Assembly (NCBI RefSeq): GCF_020524545.1
Contig: NZ_JAIVLG010000004.1
Coordinates: 515,317 to 579,316, forward strand
DNA length: 64,000 nucleotides
Direction: 5' to 3'
Source of the DNA: Microbacterium paraoxydans
GTDB lineage: Bacteria > Actinomycetota > Actinomycetes > Actinomycetales > Microbacteriaceae
Part shown: one piece after another, positions 59,830-64,000 of the stretch
Layout: every line of letters begins with the position of its first letter
Position numbering within the stretch: position 1 is the stretch's first letter
The notes under the pieces: generated by a model
Told to the model about the DNA's origin: nothing
Seen by the model: the letters and a program-made list of their open reading frames with translations, nothing else
Databases searched by the model: none
Translations under genes and position numbers: made by a program

Positions 59830-61539
59830 ATGATCGATTCCACACACTCGTCTGCGGAGCGCGCCGAGGTCAGCGCCGTCCGCGAGTCCGGACGCACGAG
59901 CGTCCTCGTCATCGGTGGCGGGATCAACGGGATCTCCACCTTCCGTGATCTGGCCCTCCAGGGAGTGGACGTCGTCCTCGTCGAGCGCGGCGACTTCGCC
60001 TCCGGCGCGTCGTCCGCATCGAGCCACATGATCCATGGGGGGATCCGGTACCTCGAGAACGGCGAGTTCCGACTCGTGCGCGAGTCCGTAGAAGAGCGCA
60101 ATGGACTGCTCAAGATCGCCCCGCACTACGTCAAGCCGCTCCAGACAACGATCCCGATCTACTCGACCTTCTCCGGCATCCTGTCCGCTCCCCTGCGCTT
60201 CCTCACCCACAAGAGCGGGAAGCCGCAAGAGCGCGGCGCGTTCCTCATCAAGGTCGGTCTCACGATCTACGACACGTTCTCGCGCGACGGCGGAACCGTC
60301 CCGCGACACCGCTTCCTCGGACGGAAGAAGTCGCTGGCCGAGCTTCCTTCACTCGACCCGCGGATCAAGTACACCGCAACCTACTACGACGCCTCCATGC
60401 ACGACCCGGAGCGTCTCGCGCTCGATGTTCTCCAGGACGGACGGGCAGCCCACCCCGAGGCGCACGCGCTGAACTACGTCGAAGCGATCGCCCGCGACGG
60501 TGACAAGATCACGCTCCGCGACCGCGAGAGCGGAACCGAGTTCTCCGTGCAGGCCGACGTCGTCGTCAACGCCTCGGGGCCCTGGACGGACTTGACGAAC
60601 GACGCGCTCGGCGAGGACACGAAGTACATGGGCGGCACGAAGGGTTCGCACATCGTGCTCGACCACCCCGAGCTGCTCGAGGCGACGCAGGGTCGTGAGA
60701 TCTTCTTCGAGCACTCCGACGGCCGCATCGTCCTGATCTACCCGCTCAAGGGCCGGGTTCTGGTCGGCACGACCGACATCGATGCCGACCCGCGCGAGGT
60801 GCCGGTGTGCACCGAAGAGGAGGTCGACTACTTCTTCGACCTCATCCACCACGTCTTCCCGACGATCCCGGTGGCGCGCGACCAGATCGTCTACAAGTTC
60901 TCGGGCATCCGCCCGCTGCCGCGTCACGAGGACACGGCTCCCGGCTTCGTCTCGCGCGATTACCGCATCGAAGTCGACCAGAAGGGGCCGGTTCCGCTCG
61001 TGAGCCTCGTCGGCGGCAAGTGGACGACGTTCCGCGCGCTCGGCGAGTCGCTCTCCGATGTCGTGCTCGGCCTGCTCGGCCGTACCCGCACCGTTTCCAC
61101 GGCCGGTCGAGCAATCGGTGGCGGCCGCGAGTTCCCGCGCACGGAGAAGGCGAAGCGCCTGTGGGTTCAGGAGAACCTCGCCGGTGCCGGCGCACGTGCC
61201 GACAGCCTCATCGCACGCTACGGCACCCGCGCCGCCCAGGTCTGGGAGTATGTCGAGCAGGGCACCGATGAGCCCCTCGCAAAGGGCGACCTCTCGACCC
61301 GCGAACTCGAATGGATGGTGCACAACGAGATGGTGAGTCGTCTCGAAGACGTGGTGCTGCGGCGCACCAGCATCGCCTTCACCGGAAATGCGGACGCCGA
61401 GGTCCTCGATGAGATCGCCGATGCGCTCGCCCCGATGCTCGGCTGGGACCGCTCGCGGCACGACGCCGAGCTGGACCAGACACGTCAGCTGCTCAACGAG
61501 CGGCACGGACTCGATATCCAGTCCCGCACCCGCGGCTGA
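59830..61539 (+). CDS. glpD: Aerobic glycerol-3-phosphate dehydrogenase
   Basis: Membrane-associated FAD enzyme that oxidises glycerol-3-phosphate to dihydroxyacetone phosphate and reduces quinone. The 569 residues have the FAD motif GGGINGI at 29-35, then ERGDFASGASSASSHMIHGG and a C-terminal helical domain. ATG at 59830 is chosen for GAGGG six bases upstream; a longer upstream reading crosses the operator. It is first of glpD-glpF-glpK. Confidence 0.95.
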   Translation: MIDSTHSSAERAEVSAVRESGRTSVLVIGGGINGISTFRDLALQGVDVVLVERGDFASGASSASSHMIHGGIRYLENGEFRLVRESVEERNGLLKIAPHYVKPLQTTIPIYSTFSGILSAPLRFLTHKSGKPQERGAFLIKVGLTIYDTFSRDGGTVPRHRFLGRKKSLAELPSLDPRIKYTATYYDASMHDPERLALDVLQDGRAAHPEAHALNYVEAIARDGDKITLRDRESGTEFSVQADVVVNASGPWTDLTNDALGEDTKYMGGTKGSHIVLDHPELLEATQGREIFFEHSDGRIVLIYPLKGRVLVGTTDIDADPREVPVCTEEEVDYFFDLIHHVFPTIPVARDQIVYKFSGIRPLPRHEDTAPGFVSRDYRIEVDQKGPVPLVSLVGGKWTTFRALGESLSDVVLGLLGRTRTVSTAGRAIGGGREFPRTEKAKRLWVQENLAGAGARADSLIARYGTRAAQVWEYVEQGTDEPLAKGDLSTRELEWMVHNEMVSRLEDVVLRRTSIAFTGNADAEVLDEIADALAPMLGWDRSRHDAELDQTRQLLNERHGLDIQSRTRG

Positions 61540-61580
61540 CTGGACTTCGGACAGCCGCCCTCCTCGCGGCGCAACCCCCA

Positions 61581-61586
61581 TAACGT
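61581..61586 (+). promoter_or_regulatory. Possible -10 box (TAACGT) for glpF-glpK
   Basis: TAACGT lies 45 bases before the glpF ATG and overlaps one arm of a hairpin (GTGTCG 61585-61590, CGACAC 61605-61610). It may give glpFK a second promoter. Confidence 0.35.
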
Positions 61587-61631
61587 GTCGGGGCAGAGGG
61601 GCCTCGACACACAAGAAAGGTCAAAGAAGAC

Positions 61632-62387
61632 ATGGCTGATGTGAATCTCGGTCTCTACTTCCTCTCGGAGTTGGTCGGCACAGCGATGCTCGTCCTGCTC
61701 GGATGTGGTGTCGTGGCCAACGTGGCCCTTGCGAAGAACAAGGGCTTCGGTGGCGGCTTCCTGATGGTCAACTGGGGATGGGGCCTCGCGGTCTTCGCCG
61801 GTGTGCTCGTCTCCGCGTATTCCGGTGCGATCATCAACCCGGCTGTCGGCATCGGACTCTTCGTCGCCGGCAAGATCTCGTTCGTGATGTTCCTGACCGC
61901 AACGGCCGCTGAACTCCTCGGCGCGATCCTCGGCGCGATCGTCGTGTGGCTCGCCTACAAGCAGCACTTCGACGAGGAACCGGAGGCCGCCAACAAGCTC
62001 GGCGTCTTCTCGACCGGTCCCGCGATCCGCTCCTACGGGTGGAACCTCGTCACGGAGATCATCGGAACGTTCGTCCTCGTGTTCGTCATCTTCGCGTTCG
62101 CGGATTACGGTGACATCCAGGTCGGCACGCCCGGAGGCCTCGGACCGCTCACCGCCCTCCCGGTCGCACTGCTCGTGGTCGGTATCGGTGCATCGCTCGG
62201 TGGTCCGACCGGCTACGCGATCAACCCCGCCCGTGACCTCGGCCCGCGCATCGCGCACGCGATCCTGCCGATCAAGGGCAAGGGCACCAGCGACTGGTCC
62301 TACTCGTGGGTTCCGGTCGTCGGTCCGCTCATCGGTGGTGTGATCGCCGCACTCGCAGCCCCCGTGCTGCTCGGCCTCGCCGGCTGA
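61632..62387 (+). CDS. glpF: Glycerol uptake facilitator (aquaglyceroporin)
   Basis: Membrane channel for glycerol. The 251 residues have both NPA motifs, Asn69-Pro70-Ala71 and Asn198-Pro199-Ala200, with six hydrophobic segments. The second motif continues NPARD, as in glycerol facilitators. It lies between glpD and glpK. Confidence 0.94.
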   Translation: MADVNLGLYFLSELVGTAMLVLLGCGVVANVALAKNKGFGGGFLMVNWGWGLAVFAGVLVSAYSGAIINPAVGIGLFVAGKISFVMFLTATAAELLGAILGAIVVWLAYKQHFDEEPEAANKLGVFSTGPAIRSYGWNLVTEIIGTFVLVFVIFAFADYGDIQVGTPGGLGPLTALPVALLVVGIGASLGGPTGYAINPARDLGPRIAHAILPIKGKGTSDWSYSWVPVVGPLIGGVIAALAAPVLLGLAG

Positions 62388-62427
62388 CCGACCCCTCATC
62401 CGCACTGGAATTCAAAGGAGAGCACAA

Positions 62428-63942
62428 GTGGCTGACTACATCATCGCCATCGACCAGGGAACCACGTCGAGCCGCGCGATCATCTTCGACAAGAAGGGCA
62501 GCATCGTCGCGACCGGGCAGAAGGAGCACGAACAGATCCTTCCGAAGGCAGGCTGGGTCGAGCACGACGCTGCAGAGATCTGGCGCAACGTACAAGAGGT
62601 CATCGGTTTGGCCCTGGGCCGCGCCGACCTGACGCGTCACGACATCGCGGCCGTCGGTATCACCAACCAGCGTGAGACCGCCGTCGTGTGGGACAAGAAC
62701 ACCGGCAAGCCGATCTACAACGCGATCGTCTGGCAGGACACCCGCACGCAGGAGATCGTCGACCGGCTGGCGGCCGACGGCGGTGTCGAGCGGTTCAAGC
62801 CGGTCGTCGGCCTGCCGCTCGCGACGTACTTCTCGGGGACCAAGATCGCGTGGATCCTGGAGAACGTCGAGGGCGCCCGCGAGAAGGCGGAGGCAGGCGA
62901 CCTGCTCTTCGGCACCACCGACTGCTGGGTGCTGTGGAACCTGACGGGCGGCGCCGACGGCGGCGTGCACGCGACCGACGTCACCAATGCATCGCGCACG
63001 ATGTTCATGGACCTCGAGACCCTCGAGTGGCGCGATGACATCCTGGAAGCCTTCGGTGTGCCGCGCTCGATGATGCCGCAGATCCGTTCCTCGTCCGAGG
63101 TGTACGGCACCGCGGAGAGCTCCTCGCTTCTGCGGGAGACGCCGATCGCCGGCATCCTCGGCGACCAGCAGGCCGCGACGTTCGGTCAGGCTGCCTTCCA
63201 GACCGGCGAGAGCAAGAACACCTACGGCACCGGGTGCTTCCTGATCTTCAACACGGGCGAGGAAGTCGTCCACTCGAAGAACGGGCTGCTCACCACCGTC
63301 GGCTACAAGCTCGGCGACGGGCCGACCCACTACGCACTCGAGGGATCGATCGCGGTCACAGGGTCGCTCATCCAATGGCTGCGGGACCAGCTCGGCATCA
63401 TCTCCTCGGCCCCCGAGGTGGAGAAGCTGGCCGAGCAGGTCGAGGACAACGGCGGCGTGTACATCGTCCCCGCATTCTCAGGACTGTTCGCCCCCTACTG
63501 GCGTCCGGACGCCCGGGGAGCGATCGTCGGCCTCACCCGGTACGCGAACAAGAACCACATCGCGCGCGCCGCGCTGGAGGCCGTGGCCTTCCAGACTCGC
63601 GACGTGCTGGATGCGGTCAACGCCGATGCCGGAGTGGACCTGACGGAACTCAAGGTCGATGGCGGCATGGTCGCCAACGACGCGCTCATGCAGTTCCAGG
63701 CGGACGTCCTCGGTGTCCCGGTCGTGCGCCCCGTCGTGGCGGAGACCACGGCGCTCGGAGCGGCGTATGCGGCCGGTCTCGCGGTCGGGTTCTGGAACGG
63801 CCTGGATGACCTCTCCGCCAACTGGCAGGAGGACAAGCGCTGGGAGCCGTCGATGGATGAAGCCGAGCGCGACCGCCAGCTGCGGTTGTGGCGCAAGGCC
63901 GTCACGAAGTCCATGGACTGGGTCGACGAAGACGTCAAGTAA
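62428..63942 (+). CDS. glpK: Glycerol kinase
   Basis: Phosphorylates glycerol to glycerol-3-phosphate. The 504 residues have the N-terminal DQGTTSSR at 9-16, [18 protein letters not shown] and the C-terminal [20 protein letters not shown] at 62428 has AAAGGAG 7 bases upstream. It is last in the glycerol operon and is followed by a terminator. Confidence 0.97.
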   Translation: MADYIIAIDQGTTSSRAIIFDKKGSIVATGQKEHEQILPKAGWVEHDAAEIWRNVQEVIGLALGRADLTRHDIAAVGITNQRETAVVWDKNTGKPIYNAIVWQDTRTQEIVDRLAADGGVERFKPVVGLPLATYFSGTKIAWILENVEGAREKAEAGDLLFGTTDCWVLWNLTGGADGGVHATDVTNASRTMFMDLETLEWRDDILEAFGVPRSMMPQIRSSSEVYGTAESSSLLRETPIAGILGDQQAATFGQAAFQTGESKNTYGTGCFLIFNTGEEVVHSKNGLLTTVGYKLGDGPTHYALEGSIAVTGSLIQWLRDQLGIISSAPEVEKLAEQVEDNGGVYIVPAFSGLFAPYWRPDARGAIVGLTRYANKNHIARAALEAVAFQTRDVLDAVNADAGVDLTELKVDGGMVANDALMQFQADVLGVPVVRPVVAETTALGAAYAAGLAVGFWNGLDDLSANWQEDKRWEPSMDEAERDRQLRLWRKAVTKSMDWVDEDVK

Positions 63943-63963
63943 CAGCGTCGAGTGGAGCGAAGC

Positions 63964-63988
63964 GGGTCCGGAGTTCAGCTCCGGACCC
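63964..63988 (+). terminator. Terminator after glpK
   Basis: GGGTCCGGAG pairs with CTCCGGACCC (10 bp) around loop TTCAG, 22 bases after the glpK stop. The U tract, if any, is not in the window, which ends 12 bases later. Confidence 0.75.
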
Positions 63989-64000
63989 GATCGGAAGAGC

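Noticed and set aside
59830..63942. Glycerol riboswitch or similar RNA switch upstream of glpF
   Set aside because: Only a weak 6-bp hairpin with a 14-base loop is present, and no known riboswitch class senses glycerol.

Overview
The window looks like one contiguous piece of core chromosome from a high-GC actinomycete, most likely a Microbacterium-like member of the Microbacteriaceae. This placement is inferred from gene content and order, not from a search. The supporting signs are very high GC with frequent GTG starts, GlgE and a group II truncated globin, the clpS-DUF2017 pair, the rplS-lepB-rnhB-DUF2469-yraN-comM-dprA-xerC order, and many start codons placed about 6 bases after a TANNNT box, as expected for leaderless mRNAs. 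I find no phage, insertion sequence, CRISPR array, integrase island or defence locus. Nearly every base is coding, and only the 305-base rpsB upstream region exceeds 300 bases without a gene.

Layout. 1-9.8 kb: aminopeptidase N; an overlapping run of an MscS channel, a truncated globin and an FAD dehydrogenase; an unknown 221-residue protein; two acyl-CoA thioesterases; the ABC-F protein EttA. 9.8-14.2 kb: a lipoprotein, an SSB paralogue, a small unknown protein, tRNA-Arg, orn, tRNA-His, a LysE exporter, and a zincin-clpS-DUF2017 run. 14.2-19.8 kb: a P-loop kinase, a GerW-like protein, dinB and gatCAB. 19.8-28.6 kb: an acyl-CoA ligase, a DEAD-box helicase, ligA, mnmA and a cysteine desulfurase that can supply sulfur to mnmA. 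28.7-35.1 kb: the glycogen genes glgX, glgE and glgB. 35.1-41 kb: a CnoX-like thioredoxin, a large envelope protein with an internal lipobox, an AI-2E exporter, a hydrolase and a secreted transglycosylase. 41-46 kb: rpsB, tsf, pyrH, frr, cdsA and a DivIVA-like protein. 46-53 kb: an M23 peptidase and the rplS-to-xerC run. 53-57.5 kb: map, a phosphatase and rpsP-khpA-rimM-trmD. 57.6-64 kb: a carboxylate-amine ligase and a glycerol locus, with a SorC-family regulator divergent from glpD-glpF-glpK.

How the genes work together. The reverse-strand block from rpsB to xerC is translation, membrane and DNA-uptake housekeeping joined by many 1- to 17-base overlaps. The glycerol locus is a complete uptake and catabolic unit with a perfect 14-base palindrome in the shared promoter region. 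The glycogen block has the debranching, maltosyl-transfer and branching steps but no maltose-1-phosphate supplier in the window.

I did not find a clearly new multi-gene system. The best leads are the leaderless-promoter pattern at about 19 genes, a 77-base intergenic palindrome at 2616-2692, the 651-residue protein with an internal lipobox, the zincin-clpS-DUF2017 unit, the mscS-globin-FAD dehydrogenase unit, and a structured rpsB leader.
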